A DNA stretch of 64,000 bases from Ficedula albicollis (taxonomy: Eukaryota; Chordata; Aves; Passeriformes; Muscicapidae): NCBI RefSeq assembly GCF_000247815.1, contig NC_021684.1, positions 7,564,650 through 7,628,649 on the forward strand, in the 5' to 3' direction. Below the pieces are notes generated by a model that did not search any database, was not told the origin of the DNA, and worked only from the letters and a program-made list of their open reading frames with translations. Positions 12,425-26,284 of the stretch are shown piece by piece (within the stretch, counting starts at the first letter, position 1; the number at the start of each line of letters is the position of its first letter). Made by a program: the position numbers and the translations under genes.

Positions 12425-14768
12425 ATAAATATCCTCTTTCACACTATCCTTCTCTCATCAGTCTTTTTGCTGAATGGATTTGCAGCTTGCACATCTCTGT
12501 ATTTCAGACTGTGGTTAATGCTATGCATTCCCTGCTTTGGCAGGTGCAGGTGCAGTTCCTGATCTCAAAGACAGTGATCCAGTAATGTGCCAAATGTGCA
12601 GGTCGACTGTGGCATCACTTATCCAACTGAGTCCTAGCAGATTCTGTGCAACAGCTTTTCATTTCAGGGATCATCTCCAAATTACTGATCAAAAATTTGT
12701 GTGTGGTACATGCTGTAATAGTTCCATTATAATATGTACTGCAGAAGGAACTCCAATCAGTTTCAGGTTTTTGGCACAGAAGAGCTGCAAAGCTGTATGT
12801 GGTTCTCACCATGGAGTTAGGCTGTGGAACCCTTCTACTGTGATTCTATGCAAATTCAAAAAGTGGCTATGCAAATTTGTGAAAGTAAAAATGAGGGATT
12901 GGGAAGCACAAAAATATCAAGTCTGGGTCAAGAAGTCTGAGCTGTAAGCTGGTTGAGGTTGTGAGAATATACTTTTGTGTTATCATTCCAAGGATTTTTT
13001 TTGTTTTTTTGTTTTTTTTTTGTTTTGTTTTTGGGGTTTTTTTTGTTTTTTTTTTTCTTTGACATTCACTCTTGATATCTGTTGGAGCTGGATCACTGCA
13101 TTGGCTGGCTGGCTTAATGCAGAGATACTTAGAATAAGTTCTTAAAGACTTTAAGGATTTTTTCAGTAGAAAAAAACTATTTAGCAACAAAGTCTTTTTC
13201 AAAACTCTTAAGGGTGCATTAGTTCTTCTCAGATAGGGGAAGTTGGTGGTAGCCTCCAAACTGAGGTTAAATATGTTTGTATCTTCTTGAACATAAATCT
13301 CTTTGTTGTGGTCTGCCTGATGGTTGTGTCTTCTGGGCTTCTAGCAGCAAACTTAGGCTACCTCGTTAAAATTGATGTTCCCCTGTTTTTTAAGGTGGTC
13401 AGTAGGGGCTGAGTTACTACCCTGGTGTGGAATGGGAAGTAATTTGAATAAATCACTGTATTAGGTAGAAAAACCAAGTAATTGTAACACAGATGGAATT
13501 CAACTGTATCATTCCATCTCCTTCTCTATAGGTGCTTGGACTTGTCTCAGCATATTGCCTGGTTTCATCAGAGTAACAAATCCAAAAAACGGTCAGGTTT
13601 CCATTATCACCATGTCTTTGGCACATGAGGCAGATTTTAAGTAGCTGATTCATGAGAATACGTTGTTGGAAAGGGCTGTGCTGAAATGTGTGTGACAGAT
13701 GTCAAAGAAATATTGCTGATATATTTTAAGTGCTGCTCCCAATTGAGGCATTCCTGAAAGTGTAAATATCCTATAGCAACAAGGAAAAAATCCTTCTGTA
13801 CTCATCAGGAAGTGCTTTGTATATGGTTTTCTGGAGCCAGGCTGAGCATTTATGATGTTGACAATAGACAGATATAGAACAACAGTATTAAAGTCATCCT
13901 TCAGGATGGCATTCTGGACACATGGCTGTGCTCCCATGCTACTTTCCAGCTTTTGTGTAAAAGTGATTTCCTCTTCACTGCCTTTTGTCATTTCTTAATG
14001 CTGTAAACAGAATATTTATTTCTCAGCTTGCAAAAAAGCTTGTGTAAAATACACAAAAATTCATGAGTGCCTTGTAAATGCCAGTTGCAATAGCAGATAT
14101 GCAAACATGTCAACTGAATTTCCTTGTATATGTGTGTCAGTAGGACCAGCTTGGGAGAGCTATTCAAAGGGAAAATTTGCCACAGATGCAAGACTGTTAA
14201 AACCATATAAATAACTAGTTACATATCTTGTGCATTAAAGTATTGCTATGATGGAGGTTCTTAAAAATTAAGACAAAATTAAAAAACAAAGCCCAGACTC
14301 TCCAAATAGTCTAGAAATTCCAGACAGGATAGGAGGATAACTCAGGGTAAAACCATCTAAATGAGAGTAAAAGGGAGTGCATGGCAAGCTTGGGGCAAGG
14401 ACTCTCTTGTTCTTGTGGCTGCTCTCTAAAAACCATGAGGGGGAAAAAGCTGAAATGAATAATTTTGATCAGAAAGATGCGAATGGCTGTGAGACCACAG
14501 CTGTTGGTAAGGTTGTTCCCAGGTAATCTAACTGCACCTAAGGAAAGTGGCAATAAAAGGGAAAGAGCCACCAAAACTCTGCCAAGACTTTGTGACTCCA
14601 TGAACAGAGTTCATGAGTTCGTGAACAGAGTTCAGCTTCTGTTTTTATTGGAAGACATCCTTGCAAGTTAACAGATCTGAAATTTCCTTATACTTAACAA
14701 TATTTACCAATCATTATGGCTGTAAATCACCTTGAAATCAAACTTTTGTTTTGTTTTCTGAATCAAAT
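12425..14768. other. non-coding stretch, nothing recognised
   Basis: Contains a T/G low-complexity patch (12993-13059) and short frames with no recognisable domains. A 136-codon frame at 12537-12947 is about the length expected by chance in sequence of this composition. Confidence 0.5.
12993..13059 (+). repeat. T-rich low-complexity tract
   Basis: Runs of T interrupted by single or grouped G, a poly-T-like simple repeat of about 67 bases. Confidence 0.8.
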
Positions 14769-15130
<362 letters not shown>

Positions 15131-18100
15131 GCACTGTAAAGTACAAGGGACTTTAGTGGACTGAATTACAAGACTACTTTCAACTGTGGTGACACCAAGG
15201 AGCTAATATGAATAAAGATGTATTAAAGTGAAAATAAACATAATAACCAGGTACTAAAAAAAATACTAAATGTACAGTTAAATCACAATTAAAATTTTAA
15301 AAAGTTTTTTTCCTCATAATAATTTATGTTAACGTCTTGATATCTTTATTCTGTGCTACAGAATCGGGTTTGTTTCAGGACAATAAGTGAATGAAAAATC
15401 TCTGTACATAAGGGTGTTAGTCCCCTTCCTAAGGCACAGTGAAATCAGAAAGGTGGCTTTGTCATCTGAAATTTTCCTCTTCTGCACACAATTATAAATC
15501 ATATAAAGAAATATATGCCTTAAGCACAAGGAACTTAAGCATATACTAACATGAGAATCGATGATTTCTGCCTAGAGAAGTGACCTTTTCTACAGCAGCC
15601 GGTGTTCTGTTTTATAAATATTTGATGAAACGCTTTAGATTGGGCTTGTTGTTACCAAAGGAGATAAGTGGGGGTAAGTGTGCTGTGCTCAGCAGCTGCT
15701 GGACCTTCTAAGAGGCCGTGTGAGGCTGGGGATTTGGCTCACACACCTTGCTGTAGCAGTAAAATAACGAGTGAAATATATCTGTGTGCCTATATGTGTG
15801 TCTATTTCTACTCACAAGATTTAATTCTGGCTTTGCGTCTGATTCTATCATGATGGAGTTAAAAATCCATTTCTGTGTTTGCATCCAGTTTTGGCCATGC
15901 TCCAAGCAACGGCCACAAATTGTCTTGCCTCTTGGTTTCTGTCTGCAAGTTCAAATGAATTCCATGATGTGATACTGTCAGCTAGTTTTGTGCTTTCATG
16001 TATTTGCTCAAAAAGAAGCGCACTTTTGATGTTGTTCTACTTATGTCTCATCAAAGGTTTCATAGCAGCTGCATTTCATGGTTGTGTGCAAAACCACCTG
16101 GAAAACATCCGTCGTCTGAAAGTGATATTCTTAAGAGCGCCTTGCAGACTCAGATTTGCAGGTTGCTGAATGCTGGTAAATTGAAAACGACCCTATTTGA
16201 AAGGAAATGGATGCCGTCAATCCTTTAAGAATATCAAAAGCTACAGTACAAACAGCTCACAAAATGTAATGGGTGTCTAGAGATCCAGCTGTAAATCTGC
16301 AGCGCGGTGCAATCTGTGGAATTTTAGTCATACAGAGTAAGATTTTGCATATCTCTCCTAAAATGATTTTATAGTGAATGGCTATTTTAAACATTTACTG
16401 AATATGTGATTACTTGTGCTTATTGAAAGAGACAAGACCTGTATTTAAAGGAATTGTAGTTAAATTCTCCTGTTACCTTCATGTCTTCCCCTATCAAGCT
16501 GTCAAAAAGCAAAGCATGTGCTTTATGTCTGCTTATCCAAAAGTAAATGCATTTAAAGATCATTGAAAAAGGATCATTGCTGCAGCTCTGAAATAGTTAA
16601 AGAGCACTTGAAATACTATTTTTAAAAGAGAGATGAGAAATAAATTATGCATGTTCATGATGAAGTTACTCATGAGGTCCTCAAGGAACTGTTTGTGTAT
16701 TTGAGCTTGTTTACATATTCTATATATGCATAAATTATGAACAAAAAGGTAAATAGTACTATCAAAAACAAATTTTGTTTCCTCAATGATCCTAAACAGT
16801 GAAAACTTAATTTGACTGCAGAGAGTTTGAGAAGGATCTTTTAGAAATGTATGATGCAGTAATATGGTAGCAATGTTTAAAAACTGCCAAGTAGTAAGCA
16901 GAGGAAGTCCTAATATAATTCTACAATGATTGGCTATTGTTATTCAGAGGAAAAAAATCTCAGAGATATTCTTGGTGGTTCTCTAAGAATGTCACTTGAA
17001 GGTTTACACTGGGTTATTCCAAGTGGCCTTAAGAAATACTCATTCTGATGAAAATTCTGTTATTTTCTTAAGCAAATGTATTTTGAAAACAAAAATCTTT
17101 ATTAAAAGTGTTCTTGTATCCACCTTGTTTCTTTAAAGTAGATCAGTCAGATGAAATTAAGATCCTTAAAGATCCAAAATTAAAAGAAAATACTAAGTAA
17201 AAGGAGAAGCTCTGTCGTCCCTTTTTGTTTGTTTTATTCTGTAGCAATCTGCTATCCCTTTCCATCAATCATTTGTAGTGGCACTTAATGCTGTGATTCA
17301 TGCCATTAATTTATTCCAAGAATTACATAGATAGTGTGTAATAATTAACTGCTACATGCTGTAGTATGGGTTTCACTAACTGCTACATGAAAGGACAGAT
17401 ATCTCCATACTGATCTGACATTTTTTGTTGTTCAGGTGATATAAAGGAGCCAGATGCTGGCTATAATTAATCAGTAGAGGATTGTTCTGTTGATGGAAAG
17501 CTCTCAGCTGGAATAAAGCACACAGAGCTGGCTTCTGCACCAAACACTTCTGCCTCTCTGATATCAGAAGAGGGACAACATTTTGATCCATTAATCCATC
17601 TGATATGTAATGTTTTATGAAAAACATGTGTTTCTACGACATCAGGTTGGTGTTGGCTTGCCCAGAGAATTGTGGAGCTGTAATTACTTCCTTGTTTTTC
17701 ATCTGCTGCACTGGTCAGATGAAAAATTTCAGGAGATAGCCTAATGAAAGAAGAATTTGGACTCTACCTGTTTTTGAGTAATGGTTGTAATCTTAAAAAT
17801 AGTTCCAAGAAATATTAGAATGATGTGAAACTAAGTCCTTTAAACTATTTCCCTTGCTACATTGACAAAGATTTGTGAGGATCTCATTAGTCATAAGAAG
17901 TACAATAACGGAGTACTCACTCTAGGAAAAATGTTTTCTTTAAAAGGGAAATTTATTGTTTTGGATTTACACAAGCAGCAGACAGTAAGGTGCCCTTCTC
18001 ACAGGGTCACCCAAGTAAGAAGCCTGCATATGTTTTCTGTTGAACTGCTTCCCCTGTTTCTGCACGTACAGTACATTTTAAGGAAAGGAAGATAAATTCG

Positions 18101-18229
18101 TACCAGGAAATATAATACAAAATCTTTATTCAAAGTATAATACCAAAACATTTTGCGGAGATTTTTTAATGATTGCTAAAAAATAAAATTAAGGAAGAAA
18201 TCTCCACGGGGAAGATTAAAATGGGTTGT
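15131..18229. other. non-coding stretch, nothing recognised
   Basis: AT-rich sequence without repeat families, RNA genes or supported exons. Base composition changes abruptly to CpG-rich just after 18230. Confidence 0.55.
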
Positions 18230-19216
<987 letters not shown>

Positions 19217-21949
19217 TTTATTTTTTTATCCCTCTGTACATTAGTTGTAGAATTCTGGTCCAGACCCATCTTTTGAATTTGCTTGTGTTTTCTGAACTTG
19301 TTTCACCTTTGGCTACAGACAGCCATTCCCCCTTCCCAGTGCGATGACGATGACTGATAGCTTTGAGGTGAAGTAACCACCTGGAGCGCATTTCTCCCAG
19401 GTGTGGGTGCTGACCACATTTAGCTGCAGTCCTCATGGCCACACCAGCATTACTCTTTAATGTTCTCTAGACATCCATGGCAGAGAGACTCTGCTGATTT
19501 TTTTCCTTTGGGCATCAACAGCATCAGGACTCACAGCATCCTTATGCTGGCTACAGGGAGGTGCACAACCACCTACCAGGTTATTCATCCACTTCAGCTT
19601 TTTGCTCGAGTCACAAGAAGTTGGCATTGCCACTTCAGGATGCGGTGAAACCAAAGTGCATGGGTGTGGCAAACAGGATGCTGTTGTAATCCGGTTTCTC
19701 TTTGAGGTAATTGAGAATTCTAGAGTAGTGTAATTTCATCATTGTTGCCAAACCCAGTGGAATTCTTACAGACTTCCAGGTGAGTTTGAGTCTGGCATCA
19801 GCTGGGTTACTGGTGATATAATGCATTTCACAGTCAGGGAAACACTTTGCACCTGGGAGTCCCTCCAGCCCTGTGGTGAAAGGGGGCAGCTGTGTCCTGG
19901 AATGCCTTATGGCAGTGTTAATCCCCAGGGCACCCCGAGCACCTTTCTGGGCAAAAGAGCCCACTCAAAACACATCTGAGTAAAGTAAATCTTTCCACAT
20001 CTCAGTGTATTCATGTGAGTACCGGATGCTTTTTTAAAAAATGTTAAATTATTTATTTATTTTTTTTAGATATAATTAGAGCTCATTAAAGAGCTAAGTG
20101 GATCAAAACCTGTGGGCTATGATACAGTTATAGAATGTGTATGGTAGTCTAAGAATCTATATTCAGCTCTTGATAACACAGACTCTACAGTTTCTGTGCT
20201 TTCACTCCCACTTGCTGTAAATGTACAATGGGAAAATCTAAGTGTTAAAAATTTCAAAGTGTTTCCTAGGCTGTTCCTGCGATGAAATGAATGTGCCAAA
20301 GTGGGTCATAGGTGAGAGTGGAGAATAGGATCTGCTGTTCCATAATCTTATTGCCTCCTAGTAAGGTTAAAGTGCTGTAACAGTGATGCTGTACATCCTG
20401 ACAGGTCAAACAAGTGACAGCAGTGCAAACAAAACCACAACTCATTTAATTGTTGCTATTAAAAAAGTATTAAAACTAGGGTATTATTTCTTAAGGTGAA
20501 AGGGTTTGAATTGCCTTTGTGGTTATTTCAGTTTTGTTTTATACATTTACCTACTTGCCAAGCAGCTCACAGGTGCAGGAGCACAGCTGGGTGGCACTTT
20601 GGGTTTTGCTTCAGAGGAAAGTCTGTCTTAGAGCTGGCAAAGCAGTAAACCCTCCAGTGGCTTATTGAACAGCTGAACTTCTAATACTGAGGAGAAGTTC
20701 TGCAGGACTTCATTCATGGTTTTTGCATGGAATTTCATGTTTCAAAAAAATCTACAAGAAGAAAAATGTTATCTCTAAATTCTACCGTGAATCCCCAAAA
20801 GGAGAGCACAAGATTTCTGATGTAGGTATTTTCCTCATCCATTGCTGACCAGTTTTCATCAGTCTTTTCTCTAATAGAAGGACAATCTGCTGTGTATTAA
20901 CTTGCCTTTGGGGTCTGCTGTCTTTCCCTCTCCCTAATACAGGTACAAATCTAATGTGTAGAGGTATTCCTGCAGTCTAATTGAAGTTGCAACAGAGTTG
21001 GTGTTAAGAAATGTTCAATCTTCTCTCTTACAAGTGTACATCATGTGTTTTTCATTATATATTTTTGCAAGGATGGTAAAATACAGCTTAAAAATTACTT
21101 GCTCAGCACAAAATCACTTCCCTATTGATTTGGTTACCTTCTTGCTGCTTTTGCCATGCAGGCCAGCAAGCAGTTTTGTTTCCTTTAGTGAACTTAATCA
21201 ATGAGGGAGAGAGAGAGAACGTGGAAAAAAATATGCTTGTTCATATCAAAAATTTTCCATGCATTTCAGCAATGTTCATACCAAAACAATAGCTCTTGTT
21301 TTCCATGAATACTCCTACAAGGAAAAAGCAATTTTCATCTAAGCATGGTTTTTCATTTTCTCATGGAAGCTTGGAATATATTTATTGGGAATATTCAGAG
21401 AGATGTGCAACTGGTGGTAGTGTTGTGTACCATTGGAAAGCCCTTAATGATTGATTCCTGAGACCTTCTTTCCTCTCTGTGCTGTGAATTGGCATGGGTG
21501 AGAATAATTATTGGTTTCAGAGCAATGTGTACCAGTGCCCTTTTGAGCAGAGGGTTCAGGCTGCAGTGTGTAATTGCTGGATAGATGGATTTAAAGTGAG
21601 TTGTGGTCTACAGGGCACAACATTTACTGGGCACACCATCCCTGCTTCTGCACAGCTCTGCAGCTGCATGGACCCAACTTTAATTTTACAGATAATGGAT
21701 GCTGTCATTCCTGCTCTCTGAATGAATCTCTGAAGTTTTTTCCCTGAAAAAGGAAAAAAATCTTGCTGTTTTTCCCATCATTTGCATCAGAGTTTCTGAC
21801 TCTCTTATTTGACTACACAGGAATATTGTTTTTCCTATCTTCTTATAGCCGTAGGAGACAAAATTTTTCAAATATTTTGCAGTGTTTTCTTTTGGTTTGG
21901 TGTGATTTTTTTTTTTTTTGTTTGTTTGTTTTTTTTTCCAAGTTACTCT
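19217..21949. other. Mostly non-coding stretch
   Basis: AT-rich apart from a more balanced segment at about 19620-19965, which carries the minus-strand exon candidate 19770-19870. T-rich low complexity lies at 21907-21938. Otherwise nothing recognised. Confidence 0.45.
19770..19870 (-). CDS. Possible internal exon, unidentified protein
   Basis: A strong acceptor (GCCCCCTTTCACCACAG, minus strand, ending at 19871) precedes 101 bases that end at a GTAAGAATT donor (intron from 19769). The open frame starts with two bases of a split codon. It then reads LEGLPGAKCFPDCEMHYI followed by TSNPADARLKLTWKS, ending on a codon boundary. It lies within a 109-codon open frame (19635-19964) in locally GC-richer sequence. 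The two cysteines and mixed polar composition are compatible with an extracellular segment, but I do not recognise the family. A plus-strand CAG/GTGAGT donor-like site overlaps it, so the strand is not certain. Confidence 0.3.
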
Positions 21950-22207
21950 TCTGCCCATTTTCAGTTCGAAGGCCCACAAGACATCTTAAATGCAAAAATT
22001 TATATTAGTTGTTATATTAAGAGTGTCAACAAGGCTTTGTTTATTACTGTATAATTTTGTTATCTTTCTGCCCATTTTCAGTTCGAAGGCCCACAAGATA
22101 TCTTAAATGCAAAAATTTGTATTAGTTGTTATATTAAGAGTTTGTTTTTTAGGCTTTGTTTATTACTGTATCATTTTGTTATCTCTACTGTATAATTTTG
22201 TTATCTT
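21950..22207 (+). repeat. Tandem duplication, about 117-bp unit plus a partial third copy
   Basis: Copy 1 is about 21950-22065 and copy 2 about 22067-22184. Both begin TCTGCCCATTTTCAGTTCG and both end in a TATTACTGTATAATTTTG-type segment. A third partial copy of that end follows at 22188-22207. Copies differ by a few substitutions and one replaced block (GTGTCAACA against GTTTGTTTTTT). Confidence 0.88.
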
Positions 22208-24315
22208 ACCAGGAACATGTGATGATATTTTACATGCCTGGTATTTTCTAAAAATGTGGAAATACATCTGAAGGATAATTTTAAATTCCCCTTTTTCAGA
22301 TAGGAAAGCTAAAGCATAAAACCAGAAAGATTCACTCAGGGTCCACAAAAAGGCTGCTATTAAGCTAGAAATAACCTGAAGTCTGGGCTCTTAGAATCCT
22401 ACTTTATTATTCATTACTGATCCATATCATGTCCTATTTGAAATATATGGGAATCAGAATTTCATTTTCTGTTGCTTTAAAGAGAAAATATTTCTTCTAA
22501 TAGAGGACCTTTTGCTAAATACAAATGATTGTAAGTTACTGAATCCACAATGACTGAGTTCTTTCCTTGTTTGGTTTGGAATGATTTTTTTTTTTTTTTT
22601 TTTGTTCCATGAAATTACAAATGTGTTATTTCTACTCAGTGCTGATTTTGATCTTGACATCATGCAAAATCTCAAATACCCATTCCCTCTGCTGAGCAGA
22701 GAATCAGAGCACAGAGGAGAGAGACATTGTGAGTAAGAAGATTTTTGATTAGTTGGTGGCAGGACTACAACTCTTTCTCTTGTGTTTCCCACGTGTTTTG
22801 TAGTAACTACAAATTTATTTTCAAATTGCGTGGAATGCATTTTCCTGGTACTCTGCAAATGAAACTGTATCAATCAAACTAATTCAGCTACAGAAAACAA
22901 TACCTGGATTTAGACAAAGAAATGCTCTTTTTTCTTTTTCTTTCTTTCTTTTTTTTTTTTAATGTCCCTATTACTTTATTCCACATACTATTAAGAGTAC
23001 TAGAAAAGGTGAAAAATTCAGTTTTAGTGTGTTTGTGTCTAAGTGGTATATTTTGGGAAATGTTCAAAATAATGAAATGAGTGTGCTGAAAGAATCCATG
23101 GTGCTTATGTTGGAGGACAGCCTCTTGGGAGCTGCAATAGAAGCATGATGATTTTAAAGGAATCCACACTGCTTTACCAGGCATCTTGGATCATTAGCAT
23201 TTATTTCTATGACTGTACTGTGGCAATCATAAATCATCCTGTCGATAGTCCCTCGCCTGGAGTATTTAGATTTGAGACATTGATCCCTAGGAGTCCCCTT
23301 TTATAAAGAAATACTGTCCATTTCCATCCAAGAAAGGACACCATTGAGACTAAACATGGACACAGGAAGACTTGTCTTCTTTTTGGTGTTTGCTTTCTCC
23401 TCCAGGCAAATAGATGATCTGGGTTTGAATTCCACATCCTGATGCTGTTAAGCTTCTTGAGTTATTCCACCTTTGATATTCTCTGCATGTGAATTTACCT
23501 CAATAAGCACATGCCAAAAAATGAATGTGCAATCAAAAGAAGGGTATCAATATGTAGTGTGTTAAAGAAATTAATTTTAGTGTCGATAAATACACCAAAT
23601 AATTTTTAATATAAGCCAGGCTTCTTTTGATATAAAAAAGTAAAAAGTAAGAGGAAAAATCCTTCAGTTGTGAAATTGACATTAATGAATAAAGAACAGT
23701 TCTAACATTTCAAAAAAACAGTGGTCCACAGGAATGTGTTGGTGTTAAGATATGTACCACAACATGAAACATTGCTGTGCAACATGTGTTAAAAATATAC
23801 TTTAAAGAGAATTACTGCTATTTGATTTAATTATATTCATAATAGACATTCACACAGCTTTCTGGTTATAACTGATTAATCAACACTGAGCACATTCTTA
23901 CTAAAGTCAAGGCCAGCTGTGGCATACATATGCACAAACGTAGGAAATATGAAATACAACCATATATACTCTGTGGTGCAGATAGCATTTTTTCAGTTAA
24001 AAAAGGGACCTTACCAAAAAGGTGTAGTGTACAAATATATAAATATATATATATTTGCATACACACACGGGTGTATGTGTACATAAAAATAAAAAAGTGT
24101 TTTCCTTAAATAGTTCTTTTTTGTATTTCACAATTAATGTGAAATGCTTGTGTGAGTCTTTAAACAGCTGCTTCATCAAGTCTTTGTAGAGTTCCTCCAC
24201 ATTTTTATGATGTGCTTATAGAGTTTTTGAGGTTACAGGTTACTGTCATGTTAGGTCTTGAATCTTCAGTTTCTGAAAGAACTGTGCAGTCAGCTGCTAG
24301 TTTTTAATAATTATT
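22208..24315. other. non-coding stretch with simple repeats
   Basis: AT-rich sequence with poly-T around 22585-22602 and a polypyrimidine CTTT-like tract at 22925-22962. No gene recognised. It would be the 3' side of the candidate terminal exon at 24316-24583, but no polyadenylation site could be assigned. Confidence 0.5.
24056..24083. other. Imperfect CA/TG inverted repeat
   Basis: Arms 24056-24068 and 24071-24083 can pair at 11 of 13 positions, counting one G-T wobble, around a two-base centre. It follows an AT-dinucleotide patch and is probably just a microsatellite-derived hairpin. Confidence 0.5.
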
Positions 24316-24583
24316 TCAATTTTTTTCTTTCCTTAATGTTTCAGCTTTCTCAGCCTGTAGCTCAAACTTCTGAGAAAGTTTGGTTTGCAACTCCAGCAAG
24401 TTCTTCAACGGCTGCTGCTGGTTAGTCAGCATTTTATAGGTGACTGTCATTGAATAGTACAACAGCAAAAATGCTGCACTGAATAATGCCATATATTTAA
24501 TAAACTCACAATTTTTGCAAGCAACATAAACCTTAAAATGATTCCTAAAATAAGGGTCTTTCTTAATATCTTTTCTATTATAC
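24316..24583 (-). CDS. Possible terminal exon: membrane segment plus coiled coil
   Basis: On the minus strand a TTTTCTAG acceptor at 24584 precedes an open frame of 88 codons ending in TGA at 24318-24316. From the internal ATG at 24492 the frame reads MALFSAAFLLLYYSMTVTYK, a membrane-like hydrophobic segment. A short QQQP linker follows, then LKNLLELQTKLSQKFELQ and AEKAETLRKEKN, a leucine-heptad-like, highly charged helix ending at the stop. Codon use in this half (CTG, CAG, GAG, AAG, GCT) is more coding-like than the AT-rich surroundings. The first 30 or so codons look less convincing, so the exon may instead start at the later acceptor ATTATTCAG near 24478. Overall it resembles the C-terminus of a small single-pass membrane protein or a small ORF of 58 residues. 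I do not recognise the family, and a decayed copy is possible. Confidence 0.42.
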
Positions 24584-26142
24584 CTAGAAAATATAATGCA
24601 TAATATTTTCTGTGGCTTTTTTAGAAATTTCCATGGTCACCAACCATAGCGGTGTTTTGCAGTTCTGCTTTGCTGGGTATGAGGCTGCTCTGTGTTGAGG
24701 TGAGAATGCTTTCATTTCCAGCTTTTATCACGGGGAAGGGTTTTATTTCACAAGAAGGTTATTTGTGTGGTGCTTCCGCAATGAGCTGTGAAAGTAACTC
24801 TGGAATTTCTCTTTGAGAGCGTTCCCCAACCTTAGGATCTGATCTGACAACACCTTGGCCCTAGTCCTGGCTGCACTGCAGGCTCTCTGCACCATGCCGA
24901 GCACAAGGTGACTCTGGAGCCAGTTTAATTGGCCATGGAGGGATGTGCACAGCAGAAGGAGCCTCCCTGGGGGCTCCACTCTGCACGGCTGGGCCACGCT
25001 CAGGGAGCTGCCAAGCTGATGGTGCAGGAGCCTTTGGGAACATTGGCAGCCAGAGAAAATCCGATTAGACTTTGGACAGCTATGATTTATGTGAAAAGAC
25101 TACACCAATAAATGTGCAGCCAGTCCACTTGCCAGCCAGGGTGTGGGGAGAAGTGCTCACAGTGAACTCGTGCTCACAGACTGGTTTGCAGTTTTAGTGT
25201 ATCTCCACTCTATGCAGTGTTAAAGACAGGATAGTTTCAGTTAAAACTCTAGGACAAATAATTTAATCAATGTACTTCTGTGTTTTTTTTGTTTTTTTTT
25301 CCTGCATAATTATCATTGTGGTAGAAATTTCCCAGTCTGTGGATTTAACTTTAGGCTTCACAACCCACTGTAAAGAGCTCCTCATTCCACTGGAAAGGGT
25401 TAACAGGAGATGGAAAACAAGGGATGTGCAGTTAATATATTTGCATGAAATCGTTAGGGGAGTTGTGGGAAACATTTGAATCTTATAATTTTTCACCAAT
25501 TATTCCTTTTTTGAAATAACATCACAAATTTGAACATAGCTAAAAGGCCCCAGGCTTTACCACACATCCCAACTTTTGCAATCACAAGAGAAAATGTACC
25601 CTTTCAGATTTTTGTTTTCTTCAGCCATCTCTTCACTTAGAGAGTAAAGGGAAATTATATTTAAGCTTTTCTCTTTTCTTTCTCATCCTCCTACCCAGAA
25701 AATTATGGTACTGAGTCAGGTAGGTAATTCAGAATAAAAAGAATAGCTCTTGTTTACATTCTTGTATCTAGTTTTCAGAGCTCTTTTTATATTTCAAAAT
25801 TATTTTCTCTGATAGTTCTGGGTATAAATTTGGCAGACTGTTCACACTGCATTTATTGATGATTCAATACCACTTGTCCTTCTCTGAGAAGGTAGTAATG
25901 ATTTTTTTCTTTCTTCCTTTTGCCTTTTTTTTTTTTAATATTCAAATCCTGGCAATTGCATAATTTCTCCACTAAATTTTGAAAAATATTCATTACCATA
26001 AGGGAGCTATAGTTAAGAATCCCTTTGTGACTTTTTTATAATAGAAATGTACAAAAATAACAGGGCTATTACATGTTTAAAAGGCTATGTTCATCCTTTA
26101 TGTATCTTGGAATTTGAATAGATTAAGTATCGAGACTCAATA
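24584..26142. other. non-coding stretch
   Basis: Contains a locally GC-richer patch at about 24830-25050 carrying overlapping minus-strand frames of 60-84 codons that I cannot relate to any protein. Otherwise AT-rich. Confidence 0.5.
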
Positions 26143-26284
26143 AATTGTTATCTTCCTACTACTGAGTCAAAATAGCGACAATGGAATTTTTGGCAATTGT
26201 TATCTTCCTACTACTGAGTCAAAATAATGACAATGGAATTTTTGGGCTACTACTGAGTCAAAATAGCGACAATGGAATTTTTGG
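26143..26284 (+). repeat. Tandem array, 51-bp unit, 2.7 copies
   Basis: Copies are 26143-26193, 26195-26245 and a truncated 26247-26284, one base apart. They share the core CTACTGAGTCAAAATAGCGA (copy 2 has AATGA instead of AGCGA). The third copy lacks the first 13 bases. Confidence 0.92.

Noticed and set aside
12836..12856. GTGATTCTATGC resembling the CR1 terminal repeat
   Set aside because: Only one motif copy and no upstream CR1 similarity such as the CCCTTCCAACC stretch.
12537..12947. 136-codon plus-strand frame with several cysteines
   Set aside because: The cysteine spacing does not match a zinc-finger pattern, and the length is expected by chance.
24743..25043. Minus-strand frames upstream of the 24316-24583 candidate as its preceding exon
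   Set aside because: No convincing donor was found at the end of these frames, and in-frame stops separate them from the candidate exon.
26143..26284. CRISPR-like direct repeats
   Set aside because: Copies abut with one-base spacers and the genome is vertebrate, so this is a tandem duplication, not a spacer array.
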